Assembly: GCF_029478095.1 (NCBI RefSeq) | Contig: NZ_JAKOAV010000017.1 | Coordinates: forward strand, 21,057-85,056 | From: Pelotomaculum isophthalicicum JI | Lineage (GTDB): Bacteria > Bacillota > Desulfotomaculia > Desulfotomaculales > Pelotomaculaceae | DNA: 64,000 bases | Direction of reading: 5' to 3' | Shown here: positions 18,475 through 28,892 of the stretch, piece after piece | Layout: each line of letters opens with the position of its first letter | Position numbering within the stretch: the first letter of the stretch is position 1 | Position numbers and translations under genes: made by a program | Notes under the pieces: generated by a model | What the model saw: only the letters and a program-made list of their open reading frames with translations | Database searches by the model: none | Told to the model about the DNA's origin: nothing

Positions 18475-19719
18475 CTATGCCCCGTACATTTTGGCGTTGC
18501 GCACCAAGTTGCTGCCTGCCACCAGATGCAACAGGTATCTGGTCATGGTGATGGCGGTGAACATGCTTGCCAGGATACCGATGGACAGCGTCACGGCAAA
18601 GCCTTTAATCGGTCCTGTCCCAAAATAATACAGAACAGCCGCAGCAATCAAGGTAGTAACGTTCGAGTCGAATATAGCTACAAAAGCCCGCTTGAAACCG
18701 GCGTCTATCGCTGAGCGCAGGGTCTTGCCGGCCCACATCTCTTCCCTGAAACGCTCGAATATAATCACGTTAGCGTCTACCGCCATACCCAGGGATAAGA
18801 GGAAGCCGGCGATGCCGGGCAGGGTCATGGTCACATGGAGGGCGGCAAATATCAACAACACGATCAAGGCGTAGGTTATTAGTGCAAAGTCGGCGACCAG
18901 TCCGGGCAGGCGGTAATATAAAACCATAAAAACAAGAATGGCAATAAGGCCGGCAATACCTGCCTTAATTGACTTATCCAGAGAATCCGCCCCCAGGGTC
19001 GGCCCGACCGTTCGCTTCTCCATTACATCCAACTTTACCGGCAACGCGCCGGAGCGGAGCAGGATGGCAACATTGTGCGCCGCTTCAAGGGACTCATAAG
19101 GAGAAATCTGCGCCTTGCCGTTGGGAATAGGCTCTTTTACATTTGGGGCTTGAAGAACCTGATTGTCCAGCAGAATGTAAATGGGCTTGCCTACATTGGC
19201 CGCGGTGACATCGGCAAAAATCTTGGCGCCGTCAGGCTCAAATTCCAGGTTTACCTCCGCCACTCCGCTTTGCGGATTTTTTCCCTCCGTGGCGGTCTTC
19301 AATTGACGGCCGGTAAGCACGGTCGTTCCGTCCTCTGTTTTAAACTCCAGATAAGCGGTTTTAATCATGTTGCGCACCGCCTCATCCGGATCTTTGATTC
19401 CGGCCAGTTCAACAATAATTCTCCGGTCGCCCTGCTGCTGGATAATAGGCTCAGCAACCCCAAAAGCGTTGACCCGGTTTTCAATAACGGCCATGGCCCG
19501 CTTAACACTATCCGGTGTCACCGGCGAATCGGGAGTATCCTGGGCTTCAAGCACCACGTGCACGCCGCCTTGAATATCTAGGCCCTGCTTTATTAATTTA
19601 GTGAACGGAAGCCACTTGACATCCGGGATAACTGGCTTTACCGCTAATATTGCCACAACAGCCACAACTGCTATTATGACTATCAGTTTTAGAAGCTTGT
19701 CCCACTTCATGTCGTTCAA
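18475..19719 (-). CDS. secD: Protein translocase subunit SecD
   Basis: Partner of SecF. The N-terminal helix (IVIIAVVAVVAILAVKPV) is followed by GLDIQGGVHVVLEA, the P1 periplasmic domain with FGVAEPIIQQQGDRRIIVELAGI, and the C-terminal six-helix part with GMAVDANVIIFERFREE and the D519/R-type proton pathway residues of the family. At 414 residues it is the shorter Gram-positive form. It is in the yajC-HD-secD-secF operon. Confidence 0.96.
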   Translation of the reverse strand: MNDMKWDKLLKLIVIIAVVAVVAILAVKPVIPDVKWLPFTKLIKQGLDIQGGVHVVLEAQDTPDSPVTPDSVKRAMAVIENRVNAFGVAEPIIQQQGDRRIIVELAGIKDPDEAVRNMIKTAYLEFKTEDGTTVLTGRQLKTATEGKNPQSGVAEVNLEFEPDGAKIFADVTAANVGKPIYILLDNQVLQAPNVKEPIPNGKAQISPYESLEAAHNVAILLRSGALPVKLDVMEKRTVGPTLGADSLDKSIKAGIAGLIAILVFMVLYYRLPGLVADFALITYALIVLLIFAALHVTMTLPGIAGFLLSLGMAVDANVIIFERFREEMWAGKTLRSAIDAGFKRAFVAIFDSNVTTLIAAAVLYYFGTGPIKGFAVTLSIGILASMFTAITMTRYLLHLVAGSNLVRNAKMYGA

Positions 19720-19756
19720 TTTCCTCCTCTATGGTCAAATAAATCAATAGAAACCA

Positions 19757-20422
19757 TCACAATAACTTCGCTCCGTTAATTACCAGTTCAAAATTGCACT
19801 TCAAGAAGTTCGCGGCCCTGCGGCACATAATCATCCTGCTTAAAAATATTTCAAAATACTCCATCACGGGACAAATGTCAATGTCAATGGTCAACTCCAT
19901 GGTAATAGCCCGTTTATCGTCTGCCACCCATAAAAAAGAGTGCTCTACCGCATAGTTCACCCGGTCGTGGATATCAAAAGTGGCAAAATCCGGGTTCCTC
20001 ACCCTGGAGCGGTGCACATCGGACTTGTCCGCCACAATCAGGGCCGCTGCGACACTGTTTACGGCGTTTCCGTATTGTTCCTCGTGGTTGGCGATAGCCG
20101 AAATCACTGTGGCTATTTCATCAGGGTGCATCCCCATTTGCATTAAAATCGGGTACGCGATTACCGCCCCGGAAATACCGTGTTCGGTGCGGTTGACAAC
20201 GTTACCGAGGTCATGCATATACCCCGCTATTGCGGCCAATTCAGCTTGTCGTTGCGGAAACCCCAACCTCTCCAAAACATTCCTGGCAATACTGGAAACC
20301 AGATTCACATGACGGTAGCTATGCTCTGTATAACCGATCACACCAAGGTATTTATTGCCTTTCCGGATAAAGGAGTCAACAACTGGGTCCTTCTTGATAT
20401 CCTCCAGGGTGATCATAAACAA
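19757..20422 (-). CDS. HD domain protein
   Basis: Protein of 221 residues with an HD phosphohydrolase signature: YTEHSYRHVNLVSSIA (first His), AGYMHDLGNVV (the HD pair), AIANHEEQYGNAVNS and ALIVADKSDVHRSRVR (final Asp). The C-terminal half has an ACT-like DLTIDIDI strand region. This gene lies between yajC and secD in many Clostridia. The substrate is unknown; a metal-dependent nucleotide phosphohydrolase role is inferred from the fold only. Confidence 0.82.
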   Translation of the reverse strand: MFMITLEDIKKDPVVDSFIRKGNKYLGVIGYTEHSYRHVNLVSSIARNVLERLGFPQRQAELAAIAGYMHDLGNVVNRTEHGISGAVIAYPILMQMGMHPDEIATVISAIANHEEQYGNAVNSVAAALIVADKSDVHRSRVRNPDFATFDIHDRVNYAVEHSFLWVADDKRAITMELTIDIDICPVMEYFEIFLSRMIMCRRAANFLKCNFELVINGAKLL

Positions 20423-20523
20423 ATAAACCCCCTCAGCAGGGAAAAGGAGCGTGTATTCTCAAAGCTCAAGGTAAATGATATGGCTCGCATGCTAAATTCC
20501 CGCAATACCCACGCCTTTTCCGC

Positions 20524-20811
20524 TCACTCCTTCTCTGCCGCTTCGCTGTCGACAACCTGGCCGACAGCATTTTTCTGGAACTCTATCCGGACGTTATCGG
20601 ATACTCTTATGATGAAGGAGTTATCCTTTATCTTATCTATTGTGCCGTACATTCCGCCAACAGTAACCACCCGGTCGCCAACCTTCAGATTGTTGATCAT
20701 CTCCTGAAGTCTTTTTTGACGCTGCTGCTGGGGCCGGATCATCAAGAAGTATAAAATCGCAAAGAGAGCGACAATATACAGCAATGAACCATATTGAGAA
20801 GTGATACCCAC
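20524..20811 (-). CDS. yajC: Preprotein translocase subunit YajC
   Basis: Small Sec accessory membrane protein, 95 residues. One transmembrane helix (SLLYIVALFAILYFLMI) is followed by the signature RPQQQRQKRLQEM and the GDRVVTVGGMYGTI domain. The start is GTG at 20811, six bases after a perfect AAAGGAGGT; an ATG at 20841 is open but would place that site inside the gene. Confidence 0.95.
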   Translation of the reverse strand: MGITSQYGSLLYIVALFAILYFLMIRPQQQRQKRLQEMINNLKVGDRVVTVGGMYGTIDKIKDNSFIIRVSDNVRIEFQKNAVGQVVDSEAAEKE

Positions 20812-20899
20812 TCTCGGACCTCCTTTCACATTATAGTGCAATAATTTAATTCGTTCATTGTGTCTAAAATCCCTTTTTTAAAGAAAACTTTTTATACAG

Positions 20900-22012
<1,113 letters not shown>

Positions 22013-22027
22013 TCAGTTCCTCCGGTT

Positions 22028-23053
22028 TTATATTATTAACATCGCGTCGCCGAAACTAAAAAACCGGTATTTTAACCGTACAGCCTCGTTATATGCCGCC
22101 ATTATCTTATCTTTTCCGGCGAGGGCGGATACCATCATCAGCAGAGTGGACTTAGGCAAATGAAAATTGGTGACCAGACTTTCCACTAGTTTAAAACGAT
22201 ATCCCGGGTATATAAAAATATCAGTCCAGCCTGAGCCTGGGCAAATCTTGCCATTTTCACCGGCAGCGCTTTCCAGACAACGGGTCGTAGTGGTGCCAAC
22301 GGCAACCAATCGTCCTTTCCTTCGCTTAGTTTCGTTAATGGCACTGGCTGCCTCTTCTGAGATCTCATAATACTCCGCGTGCATATGATGCTCCCGGATA
22401 TCATTCACCTGCACAGGGCGGAAGGTACCTAACCCCACATGCAGCAACACGGGAACGATTATCACACCCATATTCAAAATCCGTTCCAGCAGCTCCCGTG
22501 AAAAATGAAGCCCGGCAGTGGGAGCCGCCGCCGACCCCGCCTGACGGGCGTAAATTGTTTGATAACGTTGCTTATCTGATAGCGGCTTTTTAATATATGG
22601 GGGAATTGGCATCGTACCAACCCGATCCAGGATTTCTTCGAAAAGACCGTTATAACTGAACTCCAGCACCCGGCCACCGAAATCTGTGTGGTCCAAAACC
22701 AGAGCTTCCAGCAGACCGTCACCGAATATAATCTTCGTGCCTGCCGACAGCCTTTTTCCCGGACGCACCAGCGCCTCCCAACGGTTCTTTTCCAGTTGTT
22801 TTAAGATCAGCACTTCCACCCTCGCTCCGGTGGTATCTTTTATGCCAAAGAGGCGGGCGGGTATAACTTTTGTCTCATTTATAACCAGAGTATCTCCCGG
22901 CCTGAGATAATCAACCAAATCCGTAAACCGGCGGTGCTCCAGAGGCGCATTGTCAAGATGCAGGACCATTAACTTGGAAGAGTCCCTCCGGCTTACCGGT
23001 TCCTGGGCAATCATCTCCTCAGGGAGGAAATAATCAAAATCAGTCAAATTCAC
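22028..23053 (-). CDS. queA: S-adenosylmethionine:tRNA ribosyltransferase-isomerase
   Basis: Builds epoxyqueuosine on preQ1-modified tRNA using the ribosyl group of SAM. Family blocks seen: FDYFLPEEMIAQEP at the N-terminus, GDTLVINETKVIPARLFG, GSAAAPTAGLHF, LHVGLGTFRPVQ, HMHAEYYEI and NFHLPKSTLLMMVSA. Length 341 is normal. It is cotranscribed with tgt. Confidence 0.97.
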   Translation of the reverse strand: MNLTDFDYFLPEEMIAQEPVSRRDSSKLMVLHLDNAPLEHRRFTDLVDYLRPGDTLVINETKVIPARLFGIKDTTGARVEVLILKQLEKNRWEALVRPGKRLSAGTKIIFGDGLLEALVLDHTDFGGRVLEFSYNGLFEEILDRVGTMPIPPYIKKPLSDKQRYQTIYARQAGSAAAPTAGLHFSRELLERILNMGVIIVPVLLHVGLGTFRPVQVNDIREHHMHAEYYEISEEAASAINETKRRKGRLVAVGTTTTRCLESAAGENGKICPGSGWTDIFIYPGYRFKLVESLVTNFHLPKSTLLMMVSALAGKDKIMAAYNEAVRLKYRFFSFGDAMLII

Positions 23054-23117
23054 CCGTCGCTGTTCAACTCCTCATTATCGCGAAAAGCGTAATTCCATCG
23101 ACTGCAAATAGAACTTA

Positions 23118-24491
23118 TTACTTGCCGTAATTCTCAACAATATTAATTTCCGAATAATAGTATTTCAAAATATCCTGGTACTTATAACCTTGTTTGGCCA
23201 TACCGTTGGCTCCCCATTGTGATAGACCCAAACCATGCCCCCAACCGCTGCCGGTTATATTCACTCCGGTAAGATTTTTATCCTTATCGTACACTTTTTT
23301 CAAAGTAAATAAAGCGCTTTTCAGGCCAAGAGCAATTCTTACGTTGTCCGCGTTCGCAATCTCAGCCCGCAAAGGCTTGCCGTCGGTTCCCACACCGCTA
23401 ACCGTCAGTTTTTTCACCCTGGCGCCGGAAGCGGTATAGGCCGTATCAATACCGGTAATATTCTTGAATTTATAACCGGCGCTCTTGAACACTTCCAACA
23501 ACTGAGCAGCTGTATAATTGACCTGCCAGTTATAATGCAAATTGTTCTTATCATACGGGTCTACCTTGTATTTTATATACGGCAAGGCATTATACCAGAC
23601 ATCCTCGCTATTCTCGGTATAACCGCCGCTGCTCGAGTGGAAAAAAGCGGAAATTAAGTTGCCCCGGTTGAGCATAACCACCCCGCGGGTTTCCTCAATT
23701 GCTTTGTCGGTGGCGGATACCTCCGCGTCATAGCCTGAATAGACTTGACTGAACTGGTCATTTGTCAAATTATAGCTGGAGCCGCTGGTAGCTTCAACTT
23801 TCTGGAGGGCATAGTTGCGCGCCACGACAGCCTGGGCTTTCAGCGCTTCAGCCGGCCAGGAAGACGGCATTTCCGCCGGGACCACTCCACGCAGGTAATC
23901 CTCAATGTTCAATTCATTTATTGCCACAAGACCGCCACTTTCCACACGGAATTCAATATTGCCGCGGTAGCGCTTGTATTCCGCTCCCTCCAGCAATGAA
24001 ATCAAGTTTAATCCGCTGCTTGAGGCCAATTCCTTCTGAGCCCGGTCGTTTCTAACATATAGACTGGTGTTTTCACCAAGGTTTACAGATTCCTCCGAGG
24101 CATTCAACGCCACTAGATCATTCATCGATATTCTTTCCACAACATTTTTGTTCGCAGCAATAACACTAATACGCGTATTATTTTCTTGAACCACGACTGG
24201 TCCGCTAAAAGGCCCGAATTTTTTTCCGGAACTCTGGAACATTATTTGACCGGCCTGTAAATCCACTTGCCAGCTTTCCTTGCGTCCTATTTTAGTTATT
24301 ACCTTATTATTTGATAAATCAATTAATTGATAATCACCATTTGCTATAAAGCTCAAAGATTTAGCTTGTCTTTCAAGAGCCACCCGCACCGTTTCAGACT
24401 TCTGCGCCCCCTCCGCTACAACCGGAAGCAAAAGCGAGAAAATAACCGACAGAAAAACCGGGAACTGCCTTGTCGTTACTTTTAATTTCAC
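23118..24491 (-). CDS. SpoIID/LytB domain protein, secreted
   Basis: Protein of 457 residues. The N-terminus is a signal peptide (FLSVIFSLLLPVVAEGA). The C-terminal half is the SpoIID/LytB amidase-enhancer domain with LNIEDYLRGVVPAEMPSSWP, EALKAQAVVARNYAL, FFHSSSGGYTENSEDVW and GHGLGLSQWGANGMAKQG. SpoIID itself is a lytic transglycosylase acting in engulfment; the conserved Glu in VVPAEMP corresponds to its catalytic region. The N-terminal half is a copper-amine-oxidase-like/wall-binding type region without a clear family. The dedicated sporulation spoIID gene usually lies elsewhere, so this is probably a paralogue. Confidence 0.88.
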   Translation of the reverse strand: MKLKVTTRQFPVFLSVIFSLLLPVVAEGAQKSETVRVALERQAKSLSFIANGDYQLIDLSNNKVITKIGRKESWQVDLQAGQIMFQSSGKKFGPFSGPVVVQENNTRISVIAANKNVVERISMNDLVALNASEESVNLGENTSLYVRNDRAQKELASSSGLNLISLLEGAEYKRYRGNIEFRVESGGLVAINELNIEDYLRGVVPAEMPSSWPAEALKAQAVVARNYALQKVEATSGSSYNLTNDQFSQVYSGYDAEVSATDKAIEETRGVVMLNRGNLISAFFHSSSGGYTENSEDVWYNALPYIKYKVDPYDKNNLHYNWQVNYTAAQLLEVFKSAGYKFKNITGIDTAYTASGARVKKLTVSGVGTDGKPLRAEIANADNVRIALGLKSALFTLKKVYDKDKNLTGVNITGSGWGHGLGLSQWGANGMAKQGYKYQDILKYYYSEINIVENYGK

Positions 24492-24585
24492 CTTTTCTTC
24501 TCCCGATACTTAAATATTAACTCATTAAGTAAATTCGATAAAAATTGCCAATATCCTTTAACAACTGAAAATATATGAATTATAT

Positions 24586-24813
24586 CTACCGGCGCATGAA
24601 CAAGTTAACAATTATCGTAAGCAGAATACTTAGAACAACACAAGTTACCACGGGAAAATAAAAGCTAAAGTTTTGCTTCTGAACGAATATATCCCCAGGC
24701 AGGTGCCCCAGTCCGAACAATTTGCCACCGATCAGGAGCAGCCCGCCAATTATAATCAGAAACAGACCTAAGAGAAGGATCATCTTGCCGAATGATTCTA
24801 ACATATCATGCAC
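24586..24813 (-). CDS. DUF2905 small membrane protein
   Basis: About 75 residues with two transmembrane helices (ILLLGLFLIIIGGLLLIGG and YFPVVTCVVLSILLTIIVNL) separated by the family motif GHLPGDIFVQKQNFSFYFP. DUF2905 genes typically lie in the ruvB-queA region of Firmicutes, as here. The first codon is GTG at 24813; an ATG at 24804 is also possible. Confidence 0.88.
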   Translation of the reverse strand: MHDMLESFGKMILLLGLFLIIIGGLLLIGGKLFGLGHLPGDIFVQKQNFSFYFPVVTCVVLSILLTIIVNLFMRR

Positions 24814-24862
24814 CCACCTCTAAATACATGATCCAGCCATCAGACTGTCAGATGTATGGCAA

Positions 24863-25432
24863 TTATATACCCAAGTTAGCTTTTTTCCCGCCGGACGTCT
24901 TAGCGCCGCGGCAATAACGTTCTTTTTCACTATATATGCAGCCGCAATATTGCTGCCTGTACATACCCAGTTTCTTTGATAAACCAACAGCCTCACGGTA
25001 GCCATTTCTAAAATCGGCGTAGTAAAACGGGACCCCATATCTATCCCCTATCGCTTCACCGGTTTCCCTGATCAAATCGTGTTTCTGGTAAGGACTTACC
25101 AGCAAAGTTGTGCTAAAGTAGTCAAACTCTCCTTTTCTAGCCACCCTGGCCGCTTGGCTTAGGCGCATTGAATAACAAAACTGGCAACGTTTTGACTCTC
25201 TATGGACAATACCTTGTAAGAATTCCTCCAGTTGATAATTATTATCAAAAATAACATTGAGGCCTATATCCGCGGCATACTTCTCCAGAGTTTCCTTGCG
25301 CCTTTCAAATTCGGTATATGGGTGAATGTTTGGATTATAGAAATACCCGTAAATATCCATTCCTGTTTCTCTCAATTGCTGAACAGGGTATATTGAGCAA
25401 GGACCGCAGCAAATATGCAACAATATTTTCAT
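24863..25432 (-). CDS. queH: Epoxyqueuosine reductase QueH
   Basis: Converts epoxyqueuosine to queuosine in tRNA, replacing QueG. It has the signature N-terminal cysteine motif HICCGPCSIYP, then YNPNIHPYTEFERR, the CQFCYSMRL pair, STTLLVSPYQKHDLI, and the C-terminal QQYCGCIYSE. These cysteines hold a [4Fe-4S] cluster and a neighbouring iron site in studied QueH proteins. Length 189. With tgt and queA close by, this completes the last steps of queuosine formation. Confidence 0.93.
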   Translation of the reverse strand: MKILLHICCGPCSIYPVQQLRETGMDIYGYFYNPNIHPYTEFERRKETLEKYAADIGLNVIFDNNYQLEEFLQGIVHRESKRCQFCYSMRLSQAARVARKGEFDYFSTTLLVSPYQKHDLIRETGEAIGDRYGVPFYYADFRNGYREAVGLSKKLGMYRQQYCGCIYSEKERYCRGAKTSGGKKANLGI

Positions 25433-25483
25433 TATAAAACCTCCAAACGTCTTGTCTCCTGCTCCAGTTCATTTAGTTGTTTT

Positions 25484-26230
25484 CTACATATCCGCCAACA
25501 TATCCGTCTCGAAGTTAGTATAAACATTTTGCACGTCATCGTGTTCCTCAAGCGCATCTATTAATTTTACCATCTGTTCCGCTTCTTGTCCTTCCAGTTT
25601 GACAGTGTTTAATGGAAGCTTAGTAACCTCCGCATAGGCTATCTCGACACCGGACTTTTCCAGGGATTCTTTTACCGTCATCATGTCACCGGGCTCAGTT
25701 GTAATCTCATAGGATTCATCATCACTTACCTTAAAATCCTCCGCGCCCGTTTCAATACTCAACAACATCAAATCATCTTCGCTATATTTGCAGTTTGCTT
25801 TCTCAACCACAATCAATCCTTTTTCCTGGAACATCCAGGCGACACATCCGGATTCACCCAGACTGCCGCCGTTTCTTGAAAACAGATATCTTATTTCACT
25901 TGCCGTACGGTTACGGTTATCGGTCATTATCTCAATCATTACCGCAACTCCGCCGGGTCCATAACCTTCATAGTTAAACTCCTCATAATTTTCACCGCCT
26001 AGTTCACCCGCTCCCTTTTGTATAGCGCGCATAATATTCTCATTCGGGATATTTGCTTCCTTGGCTCTTTGAATAGCGGTTTTAAGTTGCATATTGCCAT
26101 CCGGGTCTTTACCCCCTCGTCTCGCGGCAACCATAATTTCTCTGGCCAAGCGTGTAAACAGTTTACCCCGTTGAGCATCTACTTTAGCTTTTTTGCGTTT
26201 GATAGTAGCCCACTTAGAATGTCCGGACAT
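25484..26230 (-). CDS. yebC: YebC/PmpR family protein
   Basis: TACO1/YebC family protein, reported as a transcription regulator or as a factor relieving ribosome stalling. The start at 26230 gives the conserved MSGHSKWATIKRKKAKVDAQ with GGGGGAG seven bases upstream; ATG at 26260 is an upstream in-frame start without support. Other blocks: IPNENIMRAIQKGAG, YEGYGPGGVAVMIE, NRTASEIRYLFSRNGG. Length 248. It heads the operon-like queH to secF series. Confidence 0.95.
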   Translation of the reverse strand: MSGHSKWATIKRKKAKVDAQRGKLFTRLAREIMVAARRGGKDPDGNMQLKTAIQRAKEANIPNENIMRAIQKGAGELGGENYEEFNYEGYGPGGVAVMIEIMTDNRNRTASEIRYLFSRNGGSLGESGCVAWMFQEKGLIVVEKANCKYSEDDLMLLSIETGAEDFKVSDDESYEITTEPGDMMTVKESLEKSGVEIAYAEVTKLPLNTVKLEGQEAEQMVKLIDALEEHDDVQNVYTNFETDMLADM

Positions 26231-26499
26231 CAAAACTCCCCCTTCATGACAGGCATACAATGCGTTATATAACTAGTATGAATATGTTTAAACTAAAAAA
26301 GCGCAAAGCGCTTAACTATTCCCAAAATATTTTAGCATATAGATTATCCTCACGCAAACGATATGTTTTATAATACCAAGCACCTGTGAAATACCGGGTG
26401 TTATAATCAAAACCCGCGAAGAAATCGCCGTGACTTCGTTCATGCCATTGGAATACAGTAAATTTGGAATACAGTAAATTGTCTGCGATAAATTTTACT

Positions 26500-26520
26500 C
26501 AACTTGATTAAACCAAGTTG
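26500..26520. promoter_or_regulatory. Operator-like inverted repeat at the riboswitch promoter
   Basis: CAACTTG and CAAGTTG form a perfect 7-bp dyad with a 7-base centre, overlapping the -35 box of the promoter at 26518-26546. It is placed where a repressor or activator dimer would bind. No regulator gene is adjacent. Confidence 0.5.
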
Positions 26521-26546
26521 ACTTAAACGGTAAACGTTATTAATAT
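26518..26546 (+). promoter_or_regulatory. Promoter of the Moco/Tuco-type riboswitch transcript
   Basis: -35 TTGACT at 26518-26523, 17-bp spacer, -10 TAATAT at 26541-26546. Transcription would begin about 20 bases before the aptamer. Confidence 0.6.
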
Positions 26547-26568
26547 ATTTAGTTAATAAATTTAATAA

Positions 26569-26662
26569 CGCGCTCCGAGTTAAAACACCTAAAGCGAGAG
26601 CTATGGCTTTTAACCACTGGGTGCAAATGGAAACATCTGTGCCTCCCGTCTGGAAAGGAGAT
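26569..26662 (+). promoter_or_regulatory. Molybdenum/tungsten-cofactor-type riboswitch aptamer
   Basis: The closing end GCCTCCCGTCTGGAAAGG matches the Moco RNA signature that I recall from enterobacterial moaA leaders (GCCUCCCGUAUCUGGAAAGG). CTCC at 26573-26576 pairs with GGAG at 26657-26660 as P1; GTTAAAA (26579-26585) pairs with TTTTAAC (26608-26614) around the conserved AAAGCGAGAGCTATGG; CACTGGGTGC and GTGCC form the third arm. I cannot tell molybdenum from tungsten cofactor. Confidence 0.7.
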
Positions 26663-26743
26663 TTTCTTTCTGAGTCTTTTATTAAAAGACATGAAAGAAT
26701 TGCTAGAAGTTAAGGCAGTTTCCAGACGGAAATTGCCTTTTTA
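26646..26743 (+). terminator. Riboswitch terminator/antiterminator switch
   Basis: AGGCA at 26713-26717 with TTCC pairs with GGAA and TGCCT at 26728-26738, followed by TTTTTATATG: an intrinsic terminator. Eleven bases in its centre (26719-26729) are perfectly complementary to the 3' side of the aptamer (26646-26656). Formation of that 11-bp helix would open both aptamer and terminator. Ligand binding should therefore favour termination. Confidence 0.75.
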
Positions 26744-26784
26744 TATGATTTTTTAAACACAAATTGTCGTGTGTCGAGGTTAAT

Positions 26785-28740
26785 ATGCGCGTAATAATAT
26801 TTTTTTCTTTATTAATTATTTCCTCTAGTTATTTTTTCTTCCAAATATATAGGCGTATTTGTTATATTCGCTTGGGAAAACCGGAAAATTGTAGTAATCA
26901 CCGTCTGGAAAGGTTGCAATATTTCTGTCAGGCTGTTTTCCTGCAAAAAAAGATTGCGGAATATCCTCTTTCCGGCATTTTCCACGGTTTTATCATGTGG
27001 GGTTTTATTGTTTTAATATTTAGCAGTTTGGACATGGCGGCCATAGTTCTTTTTAAAGCGGAAATAACATTCTTGGAGCATCCATGGTTCTTGTTTTTAA
27101 GAGATCTTTTTATTTTATTGGTATCAATAGGGATTATTGGTTTTACTTTTCGCCGCTTATTTTTAAAACTTTTTAAACAAAACTGGTTTCATAGTTCATT
27201 TAGGAATTATGCTATTCCTATTTTAATTTTTTTCATTTTCCTTAGCGAACTCCTTTACTTATCCATTCATTCCATATTAATGGAAAGAGCATTGCCTGGC
27301 GCCTGGCTGGTTGTTGCTTTTTCTGACAGGCTTTCTTTCCTTGGCGCGCCTGCCTTGCTCATTCTCATGGAAATAAGTTGGTGGTTTCACTATTTAACGA
27401 TTTTTTCTCTTCTATTTATTATTCCAAACTCTAAACATCTTCACCTTGTCTTTGCCCCTTTTAATATCTATTGGCGTTCTTTGCGTACGAAAGGATCCCT
27501 TCAGCCGGCTTCACTGGCGGAAACAAGTAAACAAGTACGCGGTGTAAACACAGTTGATGATTTTACCTGGAAGCAGTTGCTTGATACCTTTAGCTGTGTG
27601 CTTTGCGGGCGCTGCCATCGGGAGTGCCCGTCGGAACGTAGTAAAGAATGGTTAAAGCCCAAAAGACTAAACGGTTTTATCCGCACATATCTGGAAGAAG
27701 AGGGTTCTGAGCTTTTAAAAAACAAACCTTCAATAAAAATGGCAGGCGACCTTTTCCACTATGATTTTATTTGGAGTTGCACTACCTGTGGCGGGTGTAA
27801 CGAAGCTTGCCCCGTATCTATTGACCATCTCTCCAAAATTATTGATATGCGACGCGGTATCGTATCGGAGGGAAAACATATCCCCCCTGCCATGAAAGAG
27901 TTTTTTAATAATCTTGAGCAATCGGATAATCCTTACGGTAAACCACGAAAACCCGGTCACGACTATATTTGGGCCGGTGAATTAGGGATTCCAAGCATTT
28001 CTGAAAAGCCCGATGCCGATTATTTGTTTTTTGTCGGCTGTCAGGGAACTTTTGACAAACCAACCCAAAAAGCGGCTGCGGCTTTTGCCAAAATACTGCA
28101 ATCAGCCAAAGTGGACTTCGCAATTCTCGGAAAGGAAGAGCGGTGTTGCGGTGAAACGGCCAGAAGGATGGGTAATGAACCTCTTTTTCAAAAAATAGCC
28201 CAGGGGAATATTTCCAGTTGGGCGAAGTACGGTATCAATAAGATTATTACCTTCTGTCCCCACTGCTTTAATACCTTTAAAAATGAATATCCTCAATTTG
28301 GCGGGAATTATGACATCATTTCACACGCGGCTTTTTTGGCCGACCTTCTGCGGCAGGGCAGACTCCAGATTACCCACCCGCGGAATACTGCCGTTAACTA
28401 TCATGATGCTTGTTATCTGGGGCGATTTAATGATATTTATGAGCAGCCCAGGTATGTATTGAGATCAGTACCTGGCGTGCGTTTAATAGAAATGCCCAGG
28501 AACAAAAAGGGATCATTTTGCTGCGGTGCCGGCGGCGGACGTTTCTGGACCAGGTCGGAAAGAGAAAACCCGATAAGTGTTAATCGAGTTAAAGAGGCCT
28601 TGGCTACAGAGGCTTCAATGGTTATTACCGCCTGCCCCTATTGTCGTACTATTTTTAAGGAAAAAACAGAGCGGCAGGAACCAGGTGACATTATGGTTCT
28701 GGATATAGCAGAATTATTGCTCTCAGCCCTTTCCGACTAA
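26785..28740 (+). CDS. Membrane-bound iron-sulfur oxidoreductase, HdrD/DsrK-like
   Basis: Protein of 651 residues. The N-terminal about 240 residues form five or so membrane helices like the haem b subunit of nitrate reductase (NarI/DsrM type). Next comes a 4Fe-4S pair (CVLCGRCHRECP and CTTCGGCNEACP), then two CCG domains (GCQGTFDKP...ERCCGE and HDACYLGRFND...FCCGAGGGRFW). This combination is found in proteins that pass electrons between a membrane quinone pool and cytoplasmic thiol or ferredoxin partners. I chose ATG at 26785 with GAGGT upstream; TTG at 26764 is also open. It is controlled by the riboswitch upstream, so it probably serves a molybdo- or tungsto-enzyme. Confidence 0.88.
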   Translation: MRVIIFFSLLIISSSYFFFQIYRRICYIRLGKPENCSNHRLERLQYFCQAVFLQKKIAEYPLSGIFHGFIMWGFIVLIFSSLDMAAIVLFKAEITFLEHPWFLFLRDLFILLVSIGIIGFTFRRLFLKLFKQNWFHSSFRNYAIPILIFFIFLSELLYLSIHSILMERALPGAWLVVAFSDRLSFLGAPALLILMEISWWFHYLTIFSLLFIIPNSKHLHLVFAPFNIYWRSLRTKGSLQPASLAETSKQVRGVNTVDDFTWKQLLDTFSCVLCGRCHRECPSERSKEWLKPKRLNGFIRTYLEEEGSELLKNKPSIKMAGDLFHYDFIWSCTTCGGCNEACPVSIDHLSKIIDMRRGIVSEGKHIPPAMKEFFNNLEQSDNPYGKPRKPGHDYIWAGELGIPSISEKPDADYLFFVGCQGTFDKPTQKAAAAFAKILQSAKVDFAILGKEERCCGETARRMGNEPLFQKIAQGNISSWAKYGINKIITFCPHCFNTFKNEYPQFGGNYDIISHAAFLADLLRQGRLQITHPRNTAVNYHDACYLGRFNDIYEQPRYVLRSVPGVRLIEMPRNKKGSFCCGAGGGRFWTRSERENPISVNRVKEALATEASMVITACPYCRTIFKEKTERQEPGDIMVLDIAELLLSALSD

Positions 28741-28892
28741 TCAACCCCACATTTAGTATTTTCCAGGTGAGTCTGTTCGCTTGATATAATTTCTTGGAAA
28801 GCTTGGTTGATTAGGTCTGATTCTTTAAAGGAAAATAAATATTTTTATCGAATATATAGCCAATTTAACGTTTTGGGAGGTGGTGGCATATA

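Noticed and set aside
26602..26712. 36-codon frame starting MAFNHWVQM
   Set aside because: It lies on the riboswitch aptamer and its expression platform; RNA pairing explains the sequence better.
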